Positions 22,593 through 33,813 of a DNA stretch of 64,000 bases are shown in pieces (positions within the stretch are counted from its first letter, which is position 1; every line of letters starts with the position of its first letter). Source of the DNA: Isoetes taiwanensis (Eukaryota; Streptophyta; Lycopodiopsida; Isoetales; Isoetaceae); the NCBI GenBank assembly GCA_021234155.1, contig JAJEKV010000054.1, positions 5,193,962 through 5,257,961 of the forward strand, written 5' to 3'. The notes below the pieces were generated by a model. The model worked only from the letters and a program-made list of their open reading frames with translations. It was not told the DNA's origin and searched no databases. Both the position numbers and the translations under genes were made by a program.

Positions 22593-25344
22593 ATGGCTGC
22601 ACCAAAATTTTCTACACTTCAAGCTACTTTTGCTCCCGAGGGAACCGGCTCTTTTAGAGTCTGTCTCTTTCTTGGCGCCCACTTTCCGGCGGAAGCCCTT
22701 GTTGGCCCGAATCGATGCGGTCGCGAGCGAGAAACTCTACAATTCTCTCAAATGGAACTTTCGGCTCCAAATCGACCCGGTTAGGCGGTTCATCGCTAAC
22801 ATCGTCAACGGCCGCATGGATACACCACGATTGGTCGATGGCACCACCATTTTTTGACTCAACACCTAATTTCCGAGGTATTCCATATTCCTTTGCAAAC
22901 CCCTTGTTTATCTTGTTACGCCATACGGGATCTTGATGTCGAGTTTGGTGCTTTTGCTTATCATGCAAACGTGCATCGCCTCACAAATATTGACAAGCCC
23001 CATGAAACTTTTGTTAAGTTTACGTAGAAGCTAAGTACCTTGGGTATTCTATCAAGAACACCCATATCAATAAACCTTTCTATAATATCGTAGTCACTGC
23101 TACTCGCTCAACCCACCACATTGATTGGCCCCAATTGCTGTTCTACCGTCTTCTCCAAGAAGTAGACCGTCTTCGGGCTGCCACTTCTCCCTCTGAAACT
23201 TACGTGGGAGGCCATCTTCAAGCCCTCATCCATGCGTTACTTTCCTCCCACAAACTCTCATTCTCAAAATTCCACTCAGTGATCCCTTCCTAAGACTCAT
23301 CAAGTTGGCACTTCACGCCCTTCTTCTTCTGGTCATGTCAACCTTCAACACACGCATGTCACTGTCTCCTCCTCCTCTACAGAAACCAAGCACTCTAGTC
23401 CTCATCATGTGTCCCAAACGTCACAAACAAGGCAACAGCCGGCTCCACCACCACAGCACCCTCGTCAGCTGTTGTATCAGTATCAGCAGGATGCTCAAGC
23501 TGCTGTTCTAAAGTTACAAGAATCCCAAGAAGCTCTTATGAATGGGGTTCACACGGCCCTGACGGCCTCAGATGTGGTTGACCGTAACCTTCAAGCTGCA
23601 ACTGCACAAGTTCAAACTTTGGAAGCCCAACTTCAAGAAAAGCATGGGGCTCTCTTACAGGCCCGCATAGATCTCAAAAGTGCACAGGATCAGACCAGCC
23701 TACTTGCAGATCAACAGGCTCAGCTTCAATCCGAACTTCAGGCCTTATTGGAGCAACACAAGTCCAAAGACACCCTCCTTAGTGACAAGGAGAAAGATAT
23801 TGCTAAACTCAACGCTTTGTACTCCGAGCTTTGTGAAAATTACAGTACTCAAGTTCAACACCTTACAGAGCGTGACGCTCAGATTGCCTCTTTGACGGCT
23901 CAGCTCTCCACGCAGACTTCTCAGCTAACATCCCTCCAAGATCAGCTTACGGAGGTTCAGAAACAGAAACTTCTTGATGACGCGGAGATTGCCGTGCTTC
24001 GACTCAATGCCCCTGGGCAAGCCTCCTCACAGGTTAACACTTCTCAGAAACGGGTCCGTGACCAGACACGCCTTCTGTTAGAAAAGGACCACAGGATCCG
24101 TGACCTCGAACAACAGCTAGTGCAAACTATTCAGTCTGCTGATGAGGCTCAGACAAAACTTGAAGGCTACATTACCATTGCTCTCAACCTGCCTGTTGAC
24201 TACCCTATTCCTTCCAGTTATCTGGATTATGTGGTTGCCCGCCGCCACCTCTTTCTTTCCTCGAAGTGGCATACGGTGATGGTCCCGTTGATGTTCCCCT
24301 CACAAGACGCTAGGATTTTCTTCGGATCTGGCCTGAACTCTCTGTTGAAGACAAAAGTTTATTTTGTGCCCTTTTAGTCTTTGATCTCATTCACTGCGAC
24401 GATCCGGATATGATCACCTTCAGAGTTGTTCAGCCAATGGCATACGTTTTTCATGATTTCTATCTGGCAGATACACAGGACAAATTTCGAGATGGGCCAC
24501 ATCAGAACTTTCAGGGTGACCCCACACTTCAATGGTTGCTTTTGGATAACAACCCCTATCTGTCTAATCATGACCAGACACATGCTCTTCATCAAGAGTA
24601 CATGCCGGAGCTTGCTCATCATTTGCCTCTCTGGCAAGCTGAAGCGCTGCAACAAATAAGGAAGTATCTGGGACATCCCGAGGATCTTCCCTTTGCACAA
24701 GTTTACATGCAGCACCTGGCCGGTTACAATCAACTGCGTGCTCTTACGGATAGCAAGGCGGTTCCCGCGGGTTGGGATAGCCCTCCTGTTTACTCTCAGC
24801 TCCCTGCTTCCGAGTGGGATCGTTGGTGCAAGGCTCTAGATCCTGCCCTTGTCAGTGAATTCAGGGAGCAAGCTCAGCAGCCCACGCCCACAGGCTTGGC
24901 TCCCTCTCCGTATGCTTCTCTGGATGCCCCTCCACGCCCCAGGTTTCTTACTTCTGATTGGCGTCTTCCCTTCTGGACCAAGGTCATGGATGGCCACGCG
25001 GGATCCACTCCGCCTCAAATCTCGGCGGATCTCGGTGGGATCCCCCGTCGGGCGATCCGGCTTGGGAGGATAATGCCACCTTAGACACTACTGAAACACG
25101 GATCTATATTGCCAATGCGGCGTGGTTGGTAGCGACCGAGGATGCCATTTATGGCCTCGACACCTTCTTGCAGCATGCTGCCACCTCCCCTGACCCTTCA
25201 GTCCACCGTCAGGCGGGTTTCTGTGCTGCTCTCAAGAGCCTCCTGGTCAGCTCCTCAAATCGGCAGCGTCCCATCTTTTACTGCAATCCGAATGCCAGCG
25301 TCAGTGCTTTCGGTCTCCAGACTTGCCTCCTCATGGAGTGCTAG
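22593..25344 (+). pseudogene. ORF3 of element 2: large coiled-coil protein in the env-like position
   Basis: Begins at ATG 22593 in a good start context (GCCATGG) with MAAPKFSTLQATFAPEG. The N-terminal third (to about 23290) is an alpha/beta-looking domain containing KLYNSLKWNFRLQIDPVRRF, VNGRMDTPRLVDGTTI, LISEVFHIPLQT and HIDWPQLLFYRLLQEVDRL. From 23409 to about 24170 it is an uninterrupted, Gln/Leu/Ala-rich coiled coil of roughly 240 residues. A C-terminal globular part follows (DPDMITFRVVQPMAYVFHDFY, EWDRWCKALDPALVSEFREQ, ETRIYIANAAWLVATEDAIY) ending at 25344. Frame changes occur near 22665, 22855, 23030, 24375 and 25060. No signal peptide or membrane segment is visible, so it is not an obvious envelope protein. 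Function unknown. Confidence 0.7.
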
Positions 25345-25575
25345 TTTGTTTCTTCTGAAGCCCACGCGGCCCTTGAAGACATGGTGCGCTCTCATTTTCT
25401 CATTGACGCCGATCCTGCCCTTGGGCTCAACACTCCTCCTGCTCTTCAAAAACGCCAGGATCTCATTAGCAGTTACCATAATGGTGCCCGTCCTCACTCC
25501 CGTGAGGATCACTTTCAGAAAGAGGGCTTCCCGCCCTCAGAGACACTTCCTCCTTTTCTTCACCCGGAGTGTCGT

Positions 25576-25589
25576 TTGGTGGGGGGGAG
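25576..25589 (+). promoter_or_regulatory. polypurine tract of element 2
   Basis: GGTGGGGGGGAG lies directly against the 3' LTR start and is the expected primer for plus-strand DNA synthesis. Confidence 0.85.
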
Positions 25590-26154
25590 TGTTAGTCCTG
25601 TGCCTCCCTGCATGCGGGACTATTCATGCATACGACGGACCAGGTCAAGCTCAAGGATCCGCAGTCAACCACGGGTCAGCCATCCAAGGCCCCGCAGAAG
25701 ACCAAGCAGCAGCCTATCAAGAGGCGCCGCTCAGACAAGTGAGGGGCCGTCACCGCCCGCGTCAGCGTCTGCGTGATTCTAGGCACTTCAAGAGGCACCG
25801 CCAACATTCCTGCAAATCAGGCCTCCTTCCAGGAGTCGGCACCGAGATCAGTCAGAGTGTCTATATTGGGCCAAAGGCCATTATATATGAGTAGAGCTAG
25901 CATATGAGGGCTAGATGAGTTTTGAGTCTTGTCTCTCTTCAGTCTTCTCTCGATTGCGAGAGCTCATGTATGTTCATCATTGATATCAAGAAGCATATCA
26001 TTTTCCTCTCATTGTTCTTTTCTGTTCCGTTTTCTTCTTCTTGTTCTTTTCTTGCAAATCCCCCGTGACATAGTCCCCCCGGATTCTCCTGTTAGATCCA
26101 AGGGTCCTCACAGAGGGCTGTCTTGTAGGAGTTCCCGAACCCAGACCCCAAACA
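25590..26154 (+). repeat. 3' LTR of element 2
   Basis: Matches 15082-15645 nearly throughout, starts TGTTAGTCC and ends ...CCCCAAACA. It is followed by the target duplication TGTTA. Differences include a shortened TA run near 25880 and changed C-run lengths near 26065-26080. Confidence 0.92.
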
Positions 26155-26159
26155 TGTTA

Positions 26160-27365
26160 GTGGCACAAAAATAGAACTTTGAATAAGCAACAAAAGAACA
26201 GATTCTGCCATAATGCCTTTTGGTAAATTTGTTGCAGCAAAAAGAAGCCGAAGTGGCATCAGGCCTTTCTACTGCTGTTAAAAATGCCTAGGCACTACAA
26301 GAGGAGCAAACAGACCGAAGTGGCATCAGGCACTAGACATCTAGCCACATATTAATGAGCATTGCAAAACCAACAAGAGTAATGTACAAATATAAAACAT
26401 CTCTATTGCATAACCAAGCATCAATCAATGCAAAACAGCATATGCAGGTTATGCACTATCATAACAAGGTTATGCTAAGCATCCTAGAGAGCAAGGGAGT
26501 AAGCCACTAAAACCTAAGCATCTACGAGCACTTGCTCGGCCATTAATAATCATCAAATAATAGCATGGAGTATCTGTACCATCCTAAAAACACTAGAGCA
26601 AATTCCAAAAATCAAGCAAATTTAGCATTTGTAGCAGCCCTATATCAAAAGCCGGAGCATGCCACTGCACACATGATTCATATATTATTTCATCTGAAAA
26701 AGAATATTATATTCTGTTCATTTTTTTGTCTGTAAAATGGCCTAAAAAGCCTAAACAAGCATCCATATAGAGCTTTGCCATGGCCGGAAATATGCAGTAA
26801 GACCAAAACTCTTCAGTATTAAATATATACTTAATCTAACTTGATTTGAGGAGCGCCACTAATCATCCGTTGTCTAGCATCACCAGCATGTGGCTTCATG
26901 CTGAAATCGTTCTAGCTTGGGAAACACCACAATCTGTAATTTTTAAGATAACTCTAAGATTTTGAATCGGATTACCTGAATGGCTAGATCTGCATTCATT
27001 TTATAGTTAGTACCGGCATTTATAAAAATGTATGCAGGTATTCAAACACACATAAAAAATGCTTCAAATTTGTAGCTCAAAACCTCAAAGGCATACGATT
27101 TTGCTTTCAAAAAACTTCTGAAACTAAAGCTACAAAACTAATGAATGATAGAAGAGTGATAATGGCGAATCCGGAACCTGCGATCCTCAAGGGTGTTGAA
27201 AAGTTGGCTAAAGTCCCTCCAACACACTCCCCCGGGGAAGGCGAATTGTGACCTCGGGCGGGAGGATCCAAAAAAGTTATTGGCTAATATTTTTTTATTT
27301 TTTTATATTTTAAGCCTACCTAAGGTTCGTGCACTCTTTTTTTTTTAAATGGAATATTCGCCTTT
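26160..27365. other. gene-free flank of element 2
   Basis: AT-rich, no convincing gene. A short phrase (GACCGAAGTGGCATCAGGC or close variant) occurs twice near 26248 and 26312. No continuation of the PPR gene is visible on this side. Confidence 0.5.
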
Positions 27366-28300
27366 TGGCGAATATTCGCCCTTAGAGACAACACTACTTC
27401 TTAGCACAGGCACTCGGAGTGAAATCCACGGTCCCATATCAAATTTTGTTGCAGGAGACAGGTTTTCTGCCACTTCAGCGAGCGGCCCTTGATAGACACA
27501 TCGTCTATTTCCAGAAGGTGGTAAATATGGATGATGATCGTCTACCGCACTTGGCTTATGCAGTGGCAATGGGACCACAATGACTCAAGAATTGTTGGAA
27601 GGATAAAAGAGTGCAGTGGCTAACTAGATGGAATGTCCAGGAGCACATGTGCATCCAGGTAGAAACAGAGGGCGGTCGCGACGGACTGAGATGTTACCTT
27701 GATGCTTGTTTCTCCAATAAGCTTTGGGATTCCGGGCCACGGAGCAAGTCAAAACAAACACATTACAAGCGGCACATAAATCCCACATTAGAACGAGGCC
27801 CCTGGCGCTACCTACGTTCACATCACGCCCATGAAAAGCGTAGGCATATCGCCTCCATTACGCCGCGGTGCCCACCATCTCCGGATTGAGACAGTCGATG
27901 GATTGGGGAGCCACGTCGGGGATAGGGTTTGTTAGTCTTTGCCGGGCCGGGGGTTTGAGGATGAGTGTCACACTTTCCGGAGCTGCCGGCAAGATATGAT
28001 CGATTCGAACACGCTATGCTCGCGATTGATTAGACCGATGAGCCGCTACACATGATAATCATTTGGGCCGCGACTCCGGTCGCTCACTTTCGGATCATAC
28101 ATTCAAGAAGTACTGGACTTGAGGGCTCAGATATGCCCCCAGTCAACCATTTAATCGTTGTCAGCAGTCTTATTGCTGCCATGGTTTTTTCCTCGAAAAC
28201 CCTTCGGGGCGGGGGTTTTTTAATCCGGGGAGTAATGTGATTGCTGCGCTTTTTGTATTGGGTCCCATAGGCCGATTGGTCTCCGTGGACGATAAAAACA
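27366..28300 (+). pseudogene. LINE ORF2 C-terminal end plus 3' UTR
   Basis: Plus-strand frames read PYQILLQETGFLPLQRAALDRHIVYFQKVVNMDDDRLPHLAY, the helix region after the RT of LINEs. They continue WNVQEHMCIQVETEGGRDG, then RYLRSHHAHEKRRHIASI and EDECHTFRSC, which resemble the terminal SH.L.IE.GR and DEEH...C motifs. Stops and frame changes are frequent. The 3' UTR ends GTCCCATAGGCCGATTGG...TCCGTGGACGATAAAAA and runs into a pentanucleotide array. The same 3' end wording recurs at 32275-32320, so both belong to one LINE group. Confidence 0.65.
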
Positions 28301-28437
28301 ATTCTATTCTATTCTATTCTATTCTATTCTATTCTATTCTATTCTATTCTATTCTATTCTATTCTATTCTATTCTATTCTATTCTATTCTATTCTATTTT
28401 ATTCTATTCTATTCTATTCTATTCTATTCAATTCAAT
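28301..28437 (+). repeat. (ATTCT)n pentanucleotide array
   Basis: About 27 head-to-tail copies of ATTCT with a single ATTTT interruption near 28397 and degenerate last units. It follows the LINE 3' UTR directly, so it is best read as an expanded retroposon tail. Confidence 0.95.
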
Positions 28438-28654
28438 TGCAACAAATGAAGAATATTAAAGAAGCCATCCATTTTATACAACATTATATGAAATGCCTCT
28501 TACTATTTGTATTTCTTAATGGATTTTGAGTGGGGATGATGACCTGCCTTGTTAGTTGACACCTTATTAGTTGACATCCTTATTCTATTGCAACAAATGA
28601 AGAATGTTAAAGAAGCCATCCATTTTATACAACATTATGTTAAATGCCTCTTAC
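28436..28654. repeat. 68-bp direct repeat flanking a spacer
   Basis: The segment ATTGCAACAAATGAAG...AAATGCCTCTTAC at 28436-28503 recurs at 28587-28654 with a few changes, 151 bp downstream. The second copy is preceded by TATTCT, so the duplication includes part of the microsatellite edge. Confidence 0.85.
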
Positions 28655-30052
28655 GAATAGTTGTGACCATTGTTTTATAAGCTATATATAATCAATGTTT
28701 TGCAAGGAGATCACCACTAGGACAGGAACCGTGGGACTCTTGGCATGATGTATTTTTCAAGAGGCAATAATTATGTAATATCAATGGTTATGGAAAATGG
28801 AACCTTGCTACAACCATGCAATCTACTACAACATCGTCTCTGTTGAATTTAGCAATTATTTCAGTCATTCCAATCAAGTGTTTTGCATGTCATTAACAAC
28901 AATGCAACAATTGGGTCGGAATCTACAACTATTTAACTTCCATTGTTCCTTAATAGAACAAAAAAAATGGTCTTTACAACCGTAGCAAGGCAGTAGTTAT
29001 TCCATTGAGTTATTCCATTGTTTTTGGGATGCCCGATTAAAGCATTATACAACTGAAACATGTTAACCAAGCCTATATTGATATAGAGATTTTAGGCTTG
29101 AGTCTAATCCCAGCATCTCGTTTGTAATACAGGTATTACATTATAGCTTTCAGTATACATCTCGCAATATAATTTTTATATATAATCCACGTGGCATCTG
29201 CAATCAACTACACATGCAGGAAAGTGAAATTGGCCCTTCACAGTTTCGAAGCCGTTGATTCCTAGGAGGGCACACGACGATAGGAAAATAACATTGATTT
29301 CAGTATTTGCAGTTTGCATAAAGAAATGCGCTTGCATCAAGAAAATCTGGATGGCCTAAGCTTATACAGAATTAAAGTTAAAGTTCAGTTGAATAAGTTG
29401 AATAGCTGGTGGAAACCAAGTGCTTGCAAGCCAAATCAAAAGACAAAGAAGAAACATCTTGCTTGTTTGTGAATAACTGTCCTGCAAACAATTTAGCAGA
29501 ACAATCCTTGAAAGCCACCATAATAGCATTCCGACCACACCGCTCATCCTGTCAAACATGAAATTGAACCTCTGCTCATTTGCTCAAGGGTCGTGTTCAT
29601 GTTTATCCTGCATGAATGGAGAAGCGCCATGAGCCATCCATATTAAAAAGGTCTGAGGGAAATGACATTTTACCACAAAATGCATGAGATAAAAATCTCT
29701 TTATGAATATACGATTTAACAACAGGGATAAGAATCAACATACAGTAGAAACAAAATATTTGGATCACGGAGAAATTGGCCAGGAAGCTGCCACCTCAGA
29801 GGTTTCGCCAGCATCAACCTTCAGGTCGAAGTACCCACTAACCAAGCAGTATAAAAAATCTACCTTCAACAATCGACCTGCATGGATTTCCCTTGCATCT
29901 CTGAATTCAATGAGCCTTTTCTTCTGTTCAAAGATGTTAAGACCCTAAAAAGTTCAACAAAAAGTTCAGATATGACCTTCCAATGCTTCAAATACAGTTA
30001 CACGCAGTAATGGTGTTGTACCTATAGATCTTAATTGTGCATTATGCATTTC
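28655..30052. other. noncoding stretch, possible minus-strand exons
   Basis: Mostly AT-rich. On the minus strand two short stretches look exon-like: about 29880-29935 (after a TTTGAACAG acceptor: KKRLIEFRDAREIHAG) and about 29480-29555 (after TTTGACAG: DERCGRNAIMVAFKDCSAKLF). They might be exons of one host gene with the LINE insertion at 30.06 kb in an intron. I do not recognise the protein and the model is weak. Confidence 0.25.
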
Positions 30053-30061
30053 AATTATGTA

Positions 30062-30765
30062 GCTGGAACTTTGTTCAAGGTATTAAAGAAGGCAAGAAGC
30101 TAGTAAGTTCATGCTACAGATTGCTTACCTCCTCAAGTACTTTATCACCTTCTCGAAAATGGCACTTACAGACTTTGCCTTCTCAATGGCAATCCATCTG
30201 GAACCTTGTTTGGTCTAAATATAATCCTCCAAAGGTAAATCTTCTACTTTGGCAGGTGATTCATCGCTCTTTGAGGGTAAATCAGATGGTTTATTGTTTT
30301 AAGCCGGGAGTAAGCCCACTTTGCCCAATGTGTGAGCGGTGCATTGAAACATTGGAGCACTATTTATATTTGTGTGCAGAGCTGAGTAGGTCCTGGCTGC
30401 ATTCTCTTTTTGGAGTATCTTTGGATAGTCAGCACTTTCTTTTGGGTATTTATCCAAATCAGTGGACTGCTTCTAAAAGGATTGCATTTCACATGGCAAA
30501 GTCTTGGCTAATATGGAGTGTATGGAAGCGAAGGCGAAGAAAGGTCTTTTATGATAAGCGTATTTCTTCTCAGGTGGTGCTTCAAGAAATTCGTAAGAAG
30601 TTGTATAATTGCTTTCAGATCTCCAATTGGCCTGATCGTATTAAAATTCCAATATGGAGTGATCATCTAAAAGTGATTGATGCTTCAGGGACATTTCTTA
30701 CTTCTGGAAGTACTTTGTAATATTTTGAGTGTATAATATGAAGTAAAACACGTTCTTCAAAAACA
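30062..30765 (+). mobile_element. 5'-truncated LINE copy (zf-RVT end), copy A
   Basis: A plus-strand frame ending at the stop at 30720 encodes the RT zinc-binding (zf-RVT) tail of a LINE: KLVSSCYRLL, WQSIWNLVWSKYNPPKVNLLLWQ, then CPMCERCIETLEHYLYLC (the Cys/His cluster) and WLIWSVWKRRRRKVFYD. It is close to identical to copy B at 43961-44610. The 3' UTR ends in AAAAAC. AATTATGTA at 30053-30061 and 30766-30774 is a plausible 9-bp target duplication. Everything upstream of the zinc-binding region is missing, as is usual for 5'-truncated retroposons. Confidence 0.8.
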
Positions 30766-30774
30766 AATTATGTA

Positions 30775-31440
30775 AAGAACAAAAAAGGAGGACCATATGA
30801 TCAAATCCAGATAGAAATTTGTCAAATTACTCATTGCATATGAATGGATCTTGAACTGCACCATCCTTTAACCACGACCAGGATATATCTTTACACTGTT
30901 TGTGTAGACATCTTGCCGAAGGGAGGAGTTCAAGACTTACACAATCTGCAAATAAGTTGGCCTTTGGGTTCATTTGCATATAGCAAGCTTTAGTTTCTCC
31001 AACAGGACACATGATTGTATAAAAAATAAAATATCAACAGGATGAGATTCCTTGGCAACCATTTAACTGTGGGCAGACCTACACTTTGGTTTTAGACAAT
31101 TTTGAGAACATCTGAGATTTCTGGTTTGATTGACAAATTGAATTCCTTACCTGTATATCGAAATTACAAAACGCACCTTGATTATTCATCTGAATAGTAC
31201 ACATGATATCTAGAACATATTCTATATAAACTAATAGCCTACTAATAAGTGTAACTATCTCATGTCACCTCTACATAGAATTGATGGAAGATCGATTATG
31301 ATGCGGAAAAATGTGATGCAAATGATATGAAGCTATATTAAACTCGTTGCACGTGCTAGATAAAAAAAATAGAAGCTTAAAAAGAGTTCAAGTACCTCTT
31401 CGTTTATAGACCATTCTGGAAATTGCCTGCAGTATTATGT
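30775..31440. other. gene-free stretch with a possible minus-strand exon
   Basis: On the minus strand CPVGETKACYMQMNPK..LFADC (about 31012-30940) ends at a good donor-like GTAAGT. It could be an exon of the same uncertain host gene as the exon-like pieces near 29.5-29.9 kb. Nothing else is recognisable. Confidence 0.25.
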
Positions 31441-31474
31441 TGCTGTTAGTGAAGCACATGTATAAGACATCAAT

Positions 31475-32345
31475 GTGTCTATTGAGAGATGGACACACTT
31501 ATTACAGTTAATACATGCCTTCATTCCAGACCCTAAAGCCCAGTGTGTGGGCACAAGTGATGCCTCAGTACAGACACACAGAATTATAGCCACAGAAGAA
31601 GCATTGCTTGAAGTGGGAGTGCAGACATTGGAAAGGGAACATATTGAGGTGGGGAATACAGACATCTTCATAATCCCAAGGGGACCAGGAGTCGCAGCAT
31701 CGAGCTAGCAGCCAGGAGCAGGCGGCCTCAGTATCTTCTGTTACCAGGAGCCTGAACTTGTGTATTATAGGGGTTGCAGAGGCAGAAGATGATGCCCATT
31801 CTGATGTGGATGCGTCTTTGCATTTTCTAACTGATATCATGCATGTGAAGGTTGGTGGAGTTGTCTCCGCTACTAGGGTGGGAGCAGCAAGACCTAATCG
31901 GCTTCGCCATCTTTTGGTTCAGTTTCAAGATACTCTTAGCCGCTTACATGTTCTTCAGCATGGAAACCATCTCAGAGGGACTAGTTTCTCAGTACAGGAG
32001 GACCTCTCCCCTCTTCAATTGTGTAACCGTAAGGAGGAGCTCTGCAAAGTGAGGGTAGCCCGTCTGCAAAAGAAATGGGCAGTGTACAGGGGAGGCGCAG
32101 CAATTATTCTAGACCAATGACCTTCCAATCCTTGGATTGGCTATGTCTAGATAATTTTAGAAGCACAAAATTACCACTAGCATTAGCATTATCTTCTTCT
32201 TGGTAGTCTTTTAAGATTTGGTTATTGTGTTTGATGATGGGGCCTAGGCCCCAGGTCTTAGATGGGCTGTTGCCCTTGCATGTGCCGTCCCATAACTCGT
32301 TGGGTTCCCGTGGACGTAAAAATCCATCTTATCTTATCTTATCTT
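31475..32345 (+). mobile_element. ORF1-only LINE-derived retroposon
   Basis: The frame reads RASSQEQAASVSSVTRSL then LCIIGVAEAEDDAHSDVDASL, TDIMHVKVGGVVSATRVG, HLLVQFQDTLSRLHVLQHG, FSVQEDLSPLQLCNRKEEL and KKWAVYRGGAAIIL before a stop at 32120. This is the RRM-like and C-terminal domain of an L1-type ORF1 RNA-binding protein. A separate upstream frame (31475-31708) may carry its N-terminus. No endonuclease or RT follows. Instead about 200 bp of 3' UTR ends GTCCCATAACTCGTTGGG..CCGTGGACGTAAAAATCC and a (ATCTT)n tail. It therefore looks like an internal-deletion, non-autonomous derivative that would need a partner LINE. Confidence 0.65.
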
Positions 32346-32348
32346 ATT
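32323..32348 (+). repeat. (ATCTT)n retroposon tail
   Basis: Four to five copies of ATCTT terminate the ORF1-only element, parallel to the (ATTCT)n tail at 28301. Confidence 0.85.
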
Positions 32349-33175
32349 TTCCAAAGAGATTTTTCGACTCCATGAGATGCCACGAACCATTATTTCGATC
32401 TTGATCCTAAGTTTGTTAGTGCTTTTTGGAAGGATTTCTTTAGCACTATACAAACCAAGCTCGCCATGAGTACATTGTATCACCCTCAGACAGATGGTCA
32501 GTCAGAGCATACCAATCGCATTATTAAGGATGTGCTACGCAATTACGTCTGTAGTAAGCAATCTCAGTGGGCAGATTACATTCATTTAGTGGAATTTGCC
32601 TGTAATAGTACTAAACAGTAGTCTTCAAAGATATCTCCCTTTATGATTACCGATGGCTACCAATGCCTTACTTCAGACACGTGGCATAATCCAGTTTCCA
32701 AGGTGGCAGTCTCATAGCAGTTATACTGATATGCAAGCCTTGATAGAAGAAGTCCGCGGATATTTATTAGTAGCACAAAGTCGACAAAAGAGTCTAGCAG
32801 ACAAACACCGCATGCCGCGTGAAGATCAAGTTGGTTGAAGATCAAGGTTAAGCAGGCCAAGCTCAAGATTGGTAATTGCAAGAAACTGGTACTACGATGG
32901 GCGAGACCCTTTGAGATCATCGAATGAATAGGTCCTCAAGCCTATAAGTCGAACTTGCCCCCTCATCTCAAGGTCCATAAAGTTTTCCACGTAAGCCTTT
33001 GAAGAAGCACACCCTGAATCCTTATGAGATTCTTGATACGCCAACACTTCTGGAAAATGACAGACGAGCAGTTAGAGATTGTTTCAGAAGCTCTTCTCGA
33101 CAGATATTGCTGTACTTGGTTAAGTGGAAACACTTGCCAACCGAAGATGCCACTTGGGTCCTTAAATAAGACCCT
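32349..33175 (+). pseudogene. Ty3/gypsy chromovirus integrase and chromodomain relic
   Basis: Plus-strand frames give STLYHPQTDGQSEHTNRIIKDVL (the region of the third catalytic residue of integrase), then ADYIHLVEFACNST, RWARPFEIIE..GPQAYKSNLPPHLKVHKVFHV, and finally EILDTPTLLENDR...YLVKWKHLPTEDATW. The last is a chromodomain, the histone-reading module at the C-terminus of chromovirus integrases. Many stops are present. The first two catalytic aspartates and everything upstream are absent, cut off by the ORF1-only retroposon. The polypurine tract and LTR at 33.8 kb are its 3' end. Confidence 0.75.
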
Positions 33176-33813
33176 GATAAGGCTTACCCCGACTTTATGC
33201 GACAATGCCAGGGCCGGACTATCCACGATGCTATTGATTCCAACTCCAATGGTATGTAGAGTATTAGATCCGGCAGGGCTCATGCATAGGGGTTGGGGTA
33301 GATGCATCCTAGGATGGGGGATTTTCATATAGGCATATTAGGATGCAACCGTCTACGGGCTATAATGGGAACCTTACCATTCCTTATGCCGAGACGAATT
33401 GCAAGCCATAGGCATCATAGGATTCCCTCATTTTCATTTTATTTTCATTTTTCAAGGAGGTGGTCCCTTCAACCACAACTTTATATAATTATATTGAGTA
33501 TTGATGTACTGTAATCCTGCATGTGAGTAGTGCATATGGCGGCATCTGCAGTTCTTTGACGGTGCACTTTAGGGGCCATGTTGTGCTTTCTTATGTGTGT
33601 TCCTTATGGTCCACTGAGCACCTTGTATGCATCTTAACTTGTTCTTCTCTGTCTATAGTGTTGAAGGACTCGGGTCCAAAACTTTTGATCACTTATGATC
33701 TAGTTGTAATCTTCTCTATTATATGATAAAGTATCAATGTCTGTATTTTCATAATAATTATATTGCTCATAATGTTCAATGCTGAGGACAACGTTATTCC
33801 AAGGGGGTTAGAA
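33176..33813 (+). other. 3' untranslated part of the chromovirus relic
   Basis: Noncoding sequence between the chromodomain and the LTR. The phrase GGTGGT(T)CCCTT.CAACCA near 33460 also occurs near 60181 just before the LTR of element 3, linking the two as one family. AAGGGGGTTAGAA at 33801-33813 is the polypurine tract. Confidence 0.6.

Larger units (their letters stand above)
15082..26154 (+). mobile_element. complete Ty3/gypsy LTR retrotransposon 2 with extra 3' ORF
   Basis: An 11.07-kb element with two near-identical LTRs (564 and 565 bp), both starting TGTTAGTCC. The target duplication TGTTA is found at 15077-15081 and 26155-26159. Between the LTRs lie gag, protease, RT-RNase H and integrase in the gypsy order, then about 2.7 kb of additional coding sequence, a polypurine tract and the 3' LTR. 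It is inserted 190 bp upstream of the first readable PPR repeat. Base composition (richer in C and G) differs from the AT-rich neighbourhood. High LTR identity suggests a recent insertion, but several frameshifts split gag-pol. Confidence 0.95.

Noticed and set aside
28237-28449. ORF of repeated Ile-Leu-Phe-Tyr-Ser
   Set aside because: Translation of the (ATTCT)n array.
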